NCBI GenBank assembly: GCA_964574215.1
Contig: CAZNLR010000015.1
Location: forward strand, 33,149-97,148
From: GCA-2725625 sp964574215
Lineage (GTDB): Bacteria; Pseudomonadota; Alphaproteobacteria; Rhodospirillales; UBA2165
Direction: 5' to 3'
Length of the DNA stretch: 64,000 nucleotides
Shown here: piece after piece, positions 53,422 through 64,000 of the stretch
Layout of the letters: each line of letters opens with the position of its first letter
Numbering within the stretch: the first letter of the stretch is position 1
Made by a program: the position numbers and the translations under genes
Notes under the pieces: generated by a model
What the model saw: the letters and a program-made list of their open reading frames with translations, nothing else
The model's database searches: none
What the model was told of the DNA's origin: nothing

Positions 53422-53763
53422 GAATCGTCTCCGTGTTTGCACGAATTGCCGGGCGCACCCGGCTAACCCGTGCGGTTAGCGTTTGGCCCTTAAACCTTCA
53501 ATTGGTCTAAAGACCGGTTCGCCCTGTCCAAGTCGTCAGTTTGAGCCATTTGGAATTTGCCCTCTCGGACAAATCCGTAAATGTCTCAATCTCCGTCTGT
53601 GCAGGCCAACTTGTTTAAACCGTCGCCACCCTTGTACTTTCTCGGGGCTTCAACGGCACCTGCAGTCTCGGACAGGTCGGAAGGACCGAAATCCTTCCTA
53701 AATCTCCTCCCCTTAATATAAATATAGAGGGGTGGAAATTATTCCTTTCTGAATCCGGCGGCG
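53422..53763 (-). promoter_or_regulatory. Putative L10 leader region between rplA and rplJ
   Basis: A 342-base gap without a supported gene, in the position of the L10(L7/L12)-binding leader. The minus strand holds several stems: CCCCT/AGGGG around an AT-rich loop near 53705-53735, GCTAACC-GCACG-GGTTAGC, and CCGGG-TGCG-CCCGG just before rplJ. Autoregulation by L10 is known for this site in other bacteria; here it is inferred from location and structure. An AT-rich TATATTTATATT could hold a -10 box, but I found no matching -35. Confidence 0.55.
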
Positions 53764-54459
53764 TTAACCGTTCAGATTCGCTACATCCAGTTTCACTCCC
53801 GGCCCCATGGTCGAACTCAAGCTGGCGCGCTTGACGTAGGTGCCTTTGGCGCCGCTGGGCTTGGCCTTGATAATGGCGTTGGCGAAAGCTTTGGCGTTTT
53901 CGACCAGGGCTTCCTGGGAGAAACTGGTTTTGCCGATACCGGCGTGAATGATTCCCGCCTTCTCGACTCTGAATTCAATCTCACCGCCTTTGGCGGCTTT
54001 AACGGCGTCGGCCACATTGGGCGTAACCGTACCCAATTTCGGGTTCGGCATAAGGCCGCGCGGACCCAACACTTTGCCCAGCCGGCCCACCACGGCCATC
54101 ATATCCGGGGTCGCGATACAACGATCGAATTCGACCGCGCCGCCCTGAATCTGTTCCGCCAACTCCTCGGCACCGACGAGGTCGGCACCCGCCGCCTTGG
54201 CTTCATCGGCCTTGGCGTCTTTGGCGAATACGGCGACCCGGACAGTTTTACCGGTGCCGTTGGGTAATGCCACGACACCCCGAACCATCTGATCGGCGTG
54301 ACGGGGATCGACGCCCAGATTCAACGAGAACTCAACCGTTTCGTCAAATTTTGTTTTCTTAGAGTCGAGGACAATTTTAATGGCCTCGTCAATTTCATGC
54401 AGCGCTAACCGGTCGAAGGATTCGTAGGCGCTTTTCATGCGTTTTCCTTTAGCCGCCAT
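53764..54459 (-). CDS. rplA: Ribosomal protein L1
   Basis: 231 residues from ATG 54459 (MAAKGKRMKSAYESFDR), with GGAGGG 9 bases upstream and a single base after the rplK stop. The frame is open further upstream but that part lies inside rplK. L1 forms the mobile stalk at the E site and in E. coli represses rplKA translation. GRLGKVLGPRGLMPNPKLGTVTPNV is diagnostic. Confidence 0.98.
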   Translation of the reverse strand: MAAKGKRMKSAYESFDRLALHEIDEAIKIVLDSKKTKFDETVEFSLNLGVDPRHADQMVRGVVALPNGTGKTVRVAVFAKDAKADEAKAAGADLVGAEELAEQIQGGAVEFDRCIATPDMMAVVGRLGKVLGPRGLMPNPKLGTVTPNVADAVKAAKGGEIEFRVEKAGIIHAGIGKTSFSQEALVENAKAFANAIIKAKPSGAKGTYVKRASLSSTMGPGVKLDVANLNG

Positions 54460-54460
54460 C

Positions 54461-54892
54461 TTACTGTCCCTCCACCGTAATGCCCATGGACCGGGCGGTG
54501 CCCGCGAGAATACGGCATGCCGCATCAACATCATTCGCGTTCAAATCTTCCTTTTTCTTCTCGGCAATTTCACGCAACTGATTCATGGTGACGATTCCAA
54601 CCGGTTCCTGACCGGGCGTTTCGGAACCCTTTTCCAGCCGCGCCGCCCGTTTTATGAAATAGCTGGCAGGCGGTGACTTGGAAATGAAAGAGAACGTCTT
54701 GTCGCCGTACACGGTGATTTGTACGGGAATGGGCATACCCTGTTCCATGTTCTGGGTGTGGGCGTTAAAGGCCTTACAAAATTCCATAATGTTAAGGCCG
54801 GCTTGACCAAGCGCCGGTCCGACCGGAGGCGAAGGATTCGCCTGCCCCGCCGGAATTTGGAGCTTGATATATCCGTCAATTTTTTTTGCCAT
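54461..54892 (-). CDS. rplK: Ribosomal protein L11
   Basis: 143 residues; L11 binds the GTPase-associated centre and is needed for RelA activation. The N-terminal KLQIPAGQANPSPPVGPALGQAGLNIMEFCKAFN includes the thiostrepton-region prolines. It lies 86 bases after nusG; that gap holds a GCGGG/CCCGC hairpin but no clear promoter. Confidence 0.99.
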   Translation of the reverse strand: MAKKIDGYIKLQIPAGQANPSPPVGPALGQAGLNIMEFCKAFNAHTQNMEQGMPIPVQITVYGDKTFSFISKSPPASYFIKRAARLEKGSETPGQEPVGIVTMNQLREIAEKKKEDLNANDVDAACRILAGTARSMGITVEGQ

Positions 54893-54978
54893 CGTCTATC
54901 CTCAGTTAAAGTTTACTGGGTGCGCGGTACGGCTATGGCGGGCCTCCCGCACGGGTTTGCAACAAAGCGCTGCGGTAA

Positions 54979-55509
54979 TTACAATTTTTCGACCTGCGAG
55001 TATTCCAATTCGACCGGCGTTGAACGACCGAAGATGGACACCGCGACCTTGAGCCGCGCTTTTTCCTCGTCGACGTCTTCAACCAGACCGTTAAAAGACA
55101 TAAAGGGACCGTCACTGACTCGCACCTGCTCACCAATTTCGAAGGTAACGGCAGGTTTCGGCCGTTCTACGCCCTCTTCCACCTGATGGATGATGCGTTT
55201 GGCTTCGGCCTCGCTGATGGGATGAGGCCGGCCACGTCCACCCAGGAAGCCGGTAACTTTCGGTGTATTCTTTACCAGGTGCCAGCTTTCGTCGGTCATT
55301 TCCATTTTCACCAGAACGTATCCGGGAAAGAATTTGCGTTCCGTACTGACTTTTTCGCCACGGCGCATTTCAACCACTTCTTCGGTCGGCACCAGCACCA
55401 CCTCGAACATGTCCGAAAGGTGTGATTGACGCGCCTGCTCTTCAATAGATTCAGCGACTTTTTTCTCAAAGCCGGAATAGACGTGAATAACGTACCATTG
55501 GGCTGCCAT
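54979..55509 (-). CDS. nusG: Transcription antitermination factor NusG
   Basis: 176 residues. The NGN domain (WYVIHVYSGFEKKVAESIEEQ, and PGYVLVKMEMTDESWHLVKNTPKVTGFLG) binds the polymerase clamp, and the C-terminal KOW domain (IGEQVRVSDGPFMSFNGLVEDVD) binds Rho or S10. It couples transcription to translation. Four bases separate it from secE. Confidence 0.99.
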   Translation of the reverse strand: MAAQWYVIHVYSGFEKKVAESIEEQARQSHLSDMFEVVLVPTEEVVEMRRGEKVSTERKFFPGYVLVKMEMTDESWHLVKNTPKVTGFLGGRGRPHPISEAEAKRIIHQVEEGVERPKPAVTFEIGEQVRVSDGPFMSFNGLVEDVDEEKARLKVAVSIFGRSTPVELEYSQVEKL

Positions 55510-55513
55510 GGTC

Positions 55514-55711
55514 CTAGCCTCCCAATCCGAAGATTAACTTCACGCCGCTGGCCAGTATTTGATCGACTACAAAGAAAAACAATGCGGCCAGGATCACAAA
55601 GACAAAAACCATGCCGGTGGAAATCAACGTTTCCTTACGGGTCGGCCAGGTAACCTTCGAGGTTTCCTGACGAACCTGCTGCAAAAACTGAAATGGTGAT
55701 GTTTTAGCCAT
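55514..55711 (-). CDS. secE: Preprotein translocase subunit SecE
   Basis: 65 residues, the short single-helix form usual outside the enterobacteria. The amphipathic FLQQVRQETSKVTWPTRKET holds the conserved VxWPTRKE motif, followed by one membrane helix. SecE clamps the SecY pore encoded at 28058. It lies between tRNA-Trp and nusG, the canonical place. Confidence 0.98.
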   Translation of the reverse strand: MAKTSPFQFLQQVRQETSKVTWPTRKETLISTGMVFVFVILAALFFFVVDQILASGVKLIFGLGG

Positions 55712-55785
55712 TAATATTGTTTATCCAGTACTTATTATATGTGCCGCTTTCAACGGGCTCTTCATCTAGGTTGGCCCAAAAAAGC

Positions 55786-55861
<76 letters not shown>

Positions 55862-55906
55862 ATGCCGAATGATCCCTTATGCCAGCAACGATGTGTCAGA
55901 CGCCGC

Positions 55907-57097
55907 TTAATCGACGATGCTGGCGACGACGCCGGCGCCGACGGTGCGGCCGCCTTCGCGGATGGCGAAGCGCAGACCCTGGTCCATGGCGATCGGCGTG
56001 ATCAGTTCCACCGTCATCGAGATATTGTCGCCCGGCATCACCATCTCCGTGCCGTCGGGCAGTTCAACCGTCCCCGTCACGTCCGTCGTCCGGAAGTAAA
56101 ACTGCGGCCGGTAGTTGCCGAAGAACGGCGTGTGACGGCCACCCTCATCCTTGGTCAGGATATAGGCCTCACACGTGAACTTGCGGTGCGGCGTGATCGA
56201 ACCCGGCGCCGCCACAACCTGGCCGCGCTCAACCTCTTCACGCTTGGTGCCCCTGAGCAGACAACCGATATTGTCGCCCGCTTCACCCTGATCCAGCAAT
56301 TTGCGGAACATCTCAACACCCGTGCAGGTCGTCGTCTGGGTTTCCTTGATGCCGACGATCTCAATCTCGTCGCCCACATTGACGATGCCCGATTCAACCC
56401 GGCCCGTAACCACCGTGCCCCGGCCCGAAATCGAAAACACATCCTCGATCGGCATCAGGAAGGGCTGGTCCTTGGGTCGGTCCGGCTGCGGGATATATTC
56501 GTCAACCGCCGTCATCAATTCCAGAATGCTGTTCTTGCCCGTCGCCTCGTCGCCGCCTTCCAGCGCCGCCAAAGCCGAGCCCTTGACGATGGGAATGTCG
56601 TCGCCCGGGAACTCATACGAGCTCAACAGCTCACGTACTTCAAGTTCAACCAGTTCCAACAGTTCTTCGTCGTCCACCTGGTCGACCTTGTTCAAATAAA
56701 CCACAATCGCCGGCACACCAACCTGGCGCGCCAACAGGATATGTTCCCGGGTCTGGGGCATCGGGCCGTCGGCCGCGCTTACCACCAAAATGGCGCCGTC
56801 CATCTGCGCCGCACCGGTGATCATGTTCTTCACATAGTCGGCGTGGCCCGGGCAGTCCACGTGGGCATAGTGACGGGCGTCGGTCTCGTACTCAACATGC
56901 GCCGTCGAAATCGTGATGCCACGCTCCCGCTCCTCGGGCGCCTTATCGATGTTCTCAAAGGCCGTAAACTCAGCCTGACCCAACTCCGACATCGTTTTCG
57001 TGATCGCCGCCGTCAACGTCGTCTTGCCGTGGTCAACGTGACCAATCGTGCCAACATTGCAATGCGGCTTTGTCCGCTCAAATTTTTCCTTCGACAT
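55907..57097 (-). CDS. tuf: Elongation factor Tu, second copy (tRNA-Trp-secE context)
   Basis: 396 residues, identical to the protein at 39186. Downstream is tRNA-Trp-secE-nusG, the normal tufB neighbourhood, but upstream is fusA, the tufA neighbourhood, so this gene is a hybrid by context. A 45-base spacer without a terminator leads to tRNA-Trp. Whether fusA really precedes it in the genome depends on the repeat being real. Confidence 0.97.
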   Translation of the reverse strand: MSKEKFERTKPHCNVGTIGHVDHGKTTLTAAITKTMSELGQAEFTAFENIDKAPEERERGITISTAHVEYETDARHYAHVDCPGHADYVKNMITGAAQMDGAILVVSAADGPMPQTREHILLARQVGVPAIVVYLNKVDQVDDEELLELVELEVRELLSSYEFPGDDIPIVKGSALAALEGGDEATGKNSILELMTAVDEYIPQPDRPKDQPFLMPIEDVFSISGRGTVVTGRVESGIVNVGDEIEIVGIKETQTTTCTGVEMFRKLLDQGEAGDNIGCLLRGTKREEVERGQVVAAPGSITPHRKFTCEAYILTKDEGGRHTPFFGNYRPQFYFRTTDVTGTVELPDGTEMVMPGDNISMTVELITPIAMDQGLRFAIREGGRTVGAGVVASIVD

Positions 57098-57120
57098 GTC
57101 TCTTACTCCGCCGTTTGTTA

Positions 57121-59199
<2,079 letters not shown>

Positions 59200-59242
59200 T
59201 TTATTTTTCTTCTTTCGTCTATCTAACGGTCCCGCCTAACGC

Positions 59243-59713
59243 CTACCAGCGATAGTGCGAGAAAGCCTTATTGGCTTCCGCCATGCGATGGGTGTCTTCG
59301 CGTTTTTTCACCGCAGCGCCGCGATTATTGGCGGCGTCAAGAAGTTCGCCGGCCAATTTTTCGACCATGGTGTTTTCAGAGCGGTTACGCGACATATCAA
59401 TGATCCAGCGTAGCGCCAAGGCCTGGGCGCGCACCGACCGGACTTCGACCGGCACCTGGTACGTGGCGCCACCAACCCGGCGGGAGCGGACTTCCACCTG
59501 GGGCTTCACATTGTCCAGCGCCTCATGGAACAGCTGGACGGGATCCTGTTTCGCTTTCTTTTCAATATCTTCAAAGGCGCCGTAAACGATCTTTTCAGCG
59601 GCGGATTTCTTACCGTCCAGCATCAAGCCGTTCATCAGGCGGGAAATCACCACATCTCCGAATTTCGGATCCGGGTGAACCAGTCGTTTTTCAGCAGCAT
59701 GGCGTCGCGACAT
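59243..59713 (-). CDS. rpsG: Ribosomal protein S7, second copy
   Basis: 156 residues identical to the S7 at 42522, with the same flanking spacing. Part of the 8-kb repeat; see the repeat entries for the question of whether it is a separate locus. Confidence 0.9.
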   Translation of the reverse strand: MSRRHAAEKRLVHPDPKFGDVVISRLMNGLMLDGKKSAAEKIVYGAFEDIEKKAKQDPVQLFHEALDNVKPQVEVRSRRVGGATYQVPVEVRSVRAQALALRWIIDMSRNRSENTMVEKLAGELLDAANNRGAAVKKREDTHRMAEANKAFSHYRW

Positions 59714-59725
59714 AACAGATAATCC

Positions 59726-60097
59726 CTATTTCGGCCGTTTTGCGCCGTATTTCGAACGGCGTTGGCGGCGGTCATCGACGCCCTGAGTATCCAAGGTGCC
59801 GCGAATGATGTGATAGCGGACACCGGGCAAATCCTTAACCCGGCCGCCACGGATCAGAACCACCGAGTGCTCCTGCAAATTGTGGCCTTCACCGGGAATA
59901 TAGGAGGTGACTTCAAAACCGTTGGTCAGTCGGACACGGGCAACCTTACGGAGCGCGGAGTTCGGCTTTTTCGGCGTCGTTGTATAGACGCGCGTGCAGA
60001 CGCCACGCTTTTGCGGGCAGCCTTCCATGGCCGGAACTTTATTCCTCGTAATCGGCGCCTTGCGCGGCTTACGAATCAGTTGGTTGGTCGTCGGCAT
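59726..60097 (-). CDS. rpsL: Ribosomal protein S12, second copy
   Basis: 123 residues identical to the S12 at 43005, including the KPNSALRK site. Its leader and promoter are repeated too. If real, the cell would carry two rpsL alleles, which matters because streptomycin sensitivity is dominant. Confidence 0.9.
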   Translation of the reverse strand: MPTTNQLIRKPRKAPITRNKVPAMEGCPQKRGVCTRVYTTTPKKPNSALRKVARVRLTNGFEVTSYIPGEGHNLQEHSVVLIRGGRVKDLPGVRYHIIRGTLDTQGVDDRRQRRSKYGAKRPK

Positions 60098-60163
60098 GAG
60101 CCTAATTCAACTCCTCAAATAGTCTTTCAACACGATTACAATAAATTGCAACATGCAACAAAA

Positions 60164-60202
60164 TCCGCCCCGAGAGCCAAGTGCCTGATTGCTCTCTGCG
60201 GA
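60164..60202 (-). promoter_or_regulatory. rpsL leader hairpin, second copy
   Basis: Same TCCGC-GAGAGC/GCTCTC-GCGGA hairpin as at 43443-43481, repeated without change. Confidence 0.5.
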
Positions 60203-60211
60203 TTCAAAAAT

Positions 60212-60225
60212 GCCCATTTATGGGC
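60212..60225 (-). promoter_or_regulatory. Second rpsL leader hairpin, second copy
   Basis: Same GCCCAT-AA-ATGGGC palindrome followed by ATTTTT as at 43491-43504. Confidence 0.4.
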
Positions 60226-60305
60226 GAAATATATGTCTCAAGTCTTCGGGGACCAACTGCGTCTAGGCGGAACACCTACCACCAGCAATCCCTGGAAAGG
60301 CGGCG

Positions 60306-60334
60306 AATATAGGGCTGAGACGTTAGCCCGTCAA
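60306..60334 (-). promoter_or_regulatory. str operon promoter, second copy
   Basis: Same TTGACG-17-TATATT arrangement and GC-rich discriminator as at 43585-43613. The remaining bases of the 60098-60556 gap match 43377-43835 and hold no supported gene. Confidence 0.75.
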
Positions 60335-60499
60335 GCAAAAGAACGGGCTTTTTCCATGCTTTTGCGCATATCGGTACCGATTTTTTAACATTCGATTATT
60401 TTCGGCGGAAAAATAGGCTTTTCAGCACGATATTCACGGCGACATACGAATTATCGCCGAAAAATCACCAATACGGCACCATCGGACCAGCCGATTCGC

Positions 60500-60532
60500 A
60501 AAAAAACCCCGCCGAACGTATCCGGCGGGGTT
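60500..60532 (-). terminator. rpoC terminator, second copy
   Basis: Same AACCCCGCCG/CGGCGGGGTT stem and T-run as at 43779-43811. Confidence 0.9.
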
Positions 60533-60556
60533 CCTCACAATTTGATTTATACCGTT

Positions 60557-63500
60557 TTACTCGCCGGCTTCGGCCGCCGCTTCCGCAACCTCGTCGCCGC
60601 CACTGGCGTCTTCGATGGCGACGGCGCGGCGCGCTTCGTCCGCAGCTTCCAGTTCCTTATCCCGGTCGGCCGCAACCTGCCGGAGATTGTTCATCACCGA
60701 CCCCGTACCAGCCGGAATTAATCGGCCGACAATGACGTTCTCTTTGAGACCGATCAGATTGTCCCGCTTGCCGGAGACCGCCGCTTCGGTAAGAACGCGG
60801 GTGGTTTCCTGGAACGAAGCCGCCGAGATGAACGACGACGTCTGCAAGGAGGCTTTAGTAATGCCCTGCAACATCGGAATACCGGTGGCGATTTTGCCTT
60901 TGGCCTCTTTGGTGCGGGCGTTTTCAGCATCGAACTCAATGCGGTCGATCAATTCGCCAACCAGATAGGTGGTATCACCGCCGTCGACGATCTCCACTTT
61001 CTGCAACATCTGCCGAACGATGACTTCAATATGCTTGTCATCGATCCGGACACCCTGCAACCGGTAAACATCCTGGATTTCGTCGATCAGATAGTTGGCC
61101 AGCGCCTCGATGCCCATCACTTTCAGAATGTCATGGGGCACCGGGTTACCATCCATCAAGGAATCGCCCTTTTCGACATAGTCGCCTTCCTGGACACTGA
61201 TGTGCTTGCCCTTGGGAATGAGATACTCCATCGGCTCTTCATCTTTGGCCTCGGGAACAACGACGATCCGGCGCTTGGATTTATAATCCTTGCCGAATTC
61301 GATCCGACCGGCGTTTTCGGAAATGATGGCGTGATCTTTCGGCTTACGGGCTTCGAACAATTCAGCCACCCGGGGCAGACCACCGGTAATATCACGGGTT
61401 TTAGAGCTTTCCCGCGGGATACGGGCCAACACATCACCGGCATGCAATTTCTGACCGTTCTCAACACTGAGAATCGCGTCGACCGACATGAAATAGCGTG
61501 CTTCCAGGCCATTAGCCAGTTTAATCACCCGGTTACGGCCGTCGCGCAAGGTAATACGCGGCCGCAAATCGGCGGCTTTGGGCTGCTGTTTCCAGTCGAC
61601 AACCACCCGGCTTGAAATGCCGGTCGCGTCGTCGATCACTTCCCGCATGGTAATGCCTTCCTCGAGGTCGACATAGTTGGCGACACCTTCTTTCTCGGTG
61701 ATGATGGGAAGTGTGTAGGGGTCCCATTCCGCCAGCTTGTCACCGCGTTTGACCTTGGCTTTGTCTTTGACCAGCAGTTTCGCACCATACGGAATACGGT
61801 GACGGGCGCGTTCGCGCTTCTTGGCGTCAATGAGCAGCAATTCAGTATTGCGGGTCATAACGATTGACACGCCCGCACTGTTTTTGACCACGTTGCAATT
61901 GACCAATTTAACGGCGGCATCGGCGGAAGCTTCAATATTCGACTGCTCCGCACCTCGTTGGGCGGCGCCGCCGATATGGAATGTCCGCATGGTCAGCTGA
62001 GTGCCCGGTTCACCAATAGATTGGGCGGCGATAACGCCGACGGCTTCACCGATATTCACCGGCGTGCCACGAGCCAGATCACGGCCGTAACAGGCGCCGC
62101 AAACGCCACTCTTGGTATCGCAGGTCAGAACCGAACGAACGCGGACGGATTCGATCTCCGCCTCTTCCAGAAGCTCAACCGCAACCTCATCAAGCAGTGT
62201 ATTCTTCTTGATAATCACTTTGTTGGTTTCAGGGTCAATGACGTCTTCGGCTACCGTGCGGCCCAGCACCCGGTCCGCCAAAGTAACGATGGTGTCGCCA
62301 CCCTCGATAACGGCGCTAACGGTGATCGACTCCTTGGTGCCACAGTCCTCTTCGGTAATGATGCAGTCCTGGGCCACGTCGACAAGCCGCCGGGTCAGGT
62401 AACCGGAGTTGGCGGTTTTAAGCGCCGTATCGGCCAGGCCTTTCCGGGCGCCGTGGGTGGAACTGAAATATTCCAACACGGTGAGGCCTTCTTTAAAGTT
62501 CGAGATGATCGGCGTCTCAATGATCTCACCGGACGGCTTGGCCATCAGGCCTCGCATTCCCGCGAGTTGTTTCATCTGAGCGGCCGAACCACGAGCTCCG
62601 GAATCCGCCATCATAAAGACGGAGTTCACTTCCTTGCCTTTCTCGATTTTGGAGATTTCCTTCATCATCTCGTCAGCCACCCGATCGGTGCAATGTGACC
62701 AGGCGTCAACAGCCTTATTGTATTTTTCACCCTGGGTGATGAGGCCGTCGAGATATTGCCGTTCGTAGGATTCAACCAGTTTTTCGGTCTCGTCCACCAG
62801 TGTCTTCTTGGCGTCGGGAACAACCAAGTCGTCCTTACCGAAGGAAATTCCGGCGCGGCAGGCGTTGCTGAAACCGAGACCCATGATGCGGTCGGCAAAA
62901 ATCACCGTCTCCTTCTGACCACAGTGACGGTAGACTTCGTCGATGACATTGGAGATGTCCTTCTTGGTCAGCAACCGGTTAATCAATTCAAGCCGAATAT
63001 TGGGATGACGCGGCAGCAAATCGGCCAGCAGCATGCGGCCCGGCGTGGTTTCGATACGAAGCACCGTCGGGTTGTTGTCTTCATCGACCGTTTCGTAACG
63101 GGTCGTGATCTTGGCATGCATGGTGACGGCGCCGGCATTCAACGCGTGTTCGATTTCGTTGGCGTCGGCGAAATACATGCCTTCACCCGGCTCGCCTTCC
63201 CGGTCCAATGTCAGGTAATAAAGTCCGAGAACGATATCCTGGGACGGCACGATGATGGGCTTGCCATTGGCCGGGCTCAGGATGTTGTTGGTGGACATCA
63301 TCAAGACCCGCGCTTCCAACTGGGCTTCCAGGGAAAGCGGTACATGGACCGCCATCTGGTCGCCATCAAAGTCGGCGTTAAAGGCGGTGCAGACCAACGG
63401 GTGCAGTTGAATGGCCTTGCCTTCCACCAGCACCGGCTCAAAGGCCTGGATGCCGAGGCGGTGAAGGGTCGGCGCCCGGTTGAGCATCACCGGATGCTCG

Positions 63501-64000
63501 CGGATGACTTCTTCGAGAATATCCCAGACCTCTGGACGTTCTTTCTCGACCATCCGCTTAGCGGCCTTAATGGTGGTCGCCATGGCGTATTTTTCGAGCC
63601 TTGAATAGACGAATGGCTTGAACAGTTCGAGCGCCATCTTTTTCGGCAGGCCACATTGATGGAGCATCAGTTCCGGTCCTACCACGATGACCGAACGGCC
63701 AGAATAGTCGACGCGCTTACCCAGCAAGTTCTGACGGAAACGGCCCTGCTTACCTTTCAGCATATCCGAAAGTGATTTCAAGGGGCGTTTGTTGGCGCCG
63801 GTGATCGCCCGGCCGCGGCGGCCATTGTCGAACAAGGCGTCGACGGCTTCCTGCAGCATCCGCTTCTCGTTGCGGACAATAATTTCAGGCGCCCGCAACT
63901 CGATCAGCCGTTTCAAACGGTTGTTCCGGTTGATGACGCGGCGATAGAGATCGTTGAGATCGGAGGTGGCGAAACGGCCGCCATCCAACGGCACCAAAGG
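60557..64000 (-). CDS. rpoC: RNA polymerase beta' subunit, second copy, cut by the window edge
   Basis: Encodes the last 1147 residues of RpoC, from about residue 235 (RPLVPLDGGRFATSDLN) to the normal C-terminus, identical to the complete gene at 43836. The 5' part lies beyond 64000. The catalytic NADFDGDQM, trigger loop and second zinc site are all in the visible part. No stop or frameshift interrupts it. Confidence 0.92.
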   Translation of the reverse strand, partial: PLVPLDGGRFATSDLNDLYRRVINRNNRLKRLIELRAPEIIVRNEKRMLQEAVDALFDNGRRGRAITGANKRPLKSLSDMLKGKQGRFRQNLLGKRVDYSGRSVIVVGPELMLHQCGLPKKMALELFKPFVYSRLEKYAMATTIKAAKRMVEKERPEVWDILEEVIREHPVMLNRAPTLHRLGIQAFEPVLVEGKAIQLHPLVCTAFNADFDGDQMAVHVPLSLEAQLEARVLMMSTNNILSPANGKPIIVPSQDIVLGLYYLTLDREGEPGEGMYFADANEIEHALNAGAVTMHAKITTRYETVDEDNNPTVLRIETTPGRMLLADLLPRHPNIRLELINRLLTKKDISNVIDEVYRHCGQKETVIFADRIMGLGFSNACRAGISFGKDDLVVPDAKKTLVDETEKLVESYERQYLDGLITQGEKYNKAVDAWSHCTDRVADEMMKEISKIEKGKEVNSVFMMADSGARGSAAQMKQLAGMRGLMAKPSGEIIETPIISNFKEGLTVLEYFSSTHGARKGLADTALKTANSGYLTRRLVDVAQDCIITEEDCGTKESITVSAVIEGGDTIVTLADRVLGRTVAEDVIDPETNKVIIKKNTLLDEVAVELLEEAEIESVRVRSVLTCDTKSGVCGACYGRDLARGTPVNIGEAVGVIAAQSIGEPGTQLTMRTFHIGGAAQRGAEQSNIEASADAAVKLVNCNVVKNSAGVSIVMTRNTELLLIDAKKRERARHRIPYGAKLLVKDKAKVKRGDKLAEWDPYTLPIITEKEGVANYVDLEEGITMREVIDDATGISSRVVVDWKQQPKAADLRPRITLRDGRNRVIKLANGLEARYFMSVDAILSVENGQKLHAGDVLARIPRESSKTRDITGGLPRVAELFEARKPKDHAIISENAGRIEFGKDYKSKRRIVVVPEAKDEEPMEYLIPKGKHISVQEGDYVEKGDSLMDGNPVPHDILKVMGIEALANYLIDEIQDVYRLQGVRIDDKHIEVIVRQMLQKVEIVDGGDTTYLVGELIDRIEFDAENARTKEAKGKIATGIPMLQGITKASLQTSSFISAASFQETTRVLTEAAVSGKRDNLIGLKENVIVGRLIPAGTGSVMNNLRQVAADRDKELEAADEARRAVAIEDASGGDEVAEAAAEAGE

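Noticed and set aside
53443..53763. Possible small gene in the rplA-rplJ gap
   Set aside because: Short frames there lack ribosome-binding sites, and the position and stems fit the known L10 leader.

Overview
The window reads as a chromosomal segment of an alphaproteobacterium. Evidence for this: adk sits between secY and rpsM in the ribosomal protein cluster; an aminotransferase-hom-glpX-recJ run is present; a rarA-crcB-rluC-HAD-ATP12 run (ATP12 is an alphaproteobacterial/mitochondrial F1 assembly chaperone) lies next to a Do-type protease and rplQ; and RpoB/RpoC are about 1390/1380 residues. I cannot name a genus. Almost everything is on the minus strand, except a short plus-strand island at about 9.5-16.5 kb.

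Layout. 1-632: 5' part of a periplasmic solute-binding protein cut by the left edge, a terminator, tRNA-Glu(UUC) and its promoter. 651-7217: minus-strand run aminotransferase > hom > glpX > recJ > MFS transporter. 7372-9338: OmpA-like lipoprotein and a gamma-carbonic-anhydrase-fold protein. 9455-16573 (plus): a small CxxC zinc-ribbon-like protein behind operator-like palindromes, a ketopantoate reductase family protein, a rhomboid protease and two tandem CoxL-like molybdenum hydroxylase large subunits. 16625-24743 (minus): DOPA 4,5-dioxygenase family protein, an unknown secreted protein coupled to pccB, then ATP12, HAD phosphatase, RluC-type pseudouridine synthase, CrcB, RarA and a Do-type protease whose start lies in a palindromic repeat. 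24835-39098: a strong terminator and the alpha, spc and S10 ribosomal protein operons. 39186-43613: str operon (rpsL-rpsG-fusA-tuf) with its own promoter. 43779-54892: rpoC, rpoB, rplL, rplJ, rplA, rplK. 54979-55861: nusG, secE, tRNA-Trp. 55907-64000: a second tuf, fusA, rpsG, rpsL and the 3' five-sixths of rpoC.

The main structural observation is that 55907-64000 repeats 39186-47279 (8,094 bp, offset 16,721) with no difference that I can see. The left boundary falls exactly on the tuf stop codon. Downstream of the first tuf is rpsJ (the tufA context); downstream of the second is tRNA-Trp-secE-nusG (the tufB context), yet both have fusA upstream. This is what results when an assembler loops through an identical tufA/tufB pair. 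It is also what a genuine tandem duplication by unequal tufA x tufB crossover would give. The artefact is the simpler reading until read depth and spanning reads are examined.

Otherwise this is mostly housekeeping sequence: transcription, translation, protein export, amino acid and central carbon metabolism. I saw no CRISPR array, phage, transposase, defence island or biosynthetic cluster, and nothing I would call a new system. Smaller points worth a look are regulatory palindromes, hairpin leaders, low-complexity tails on ribosomal proteins, and the two CoxL paralogues without visible partner subunits.
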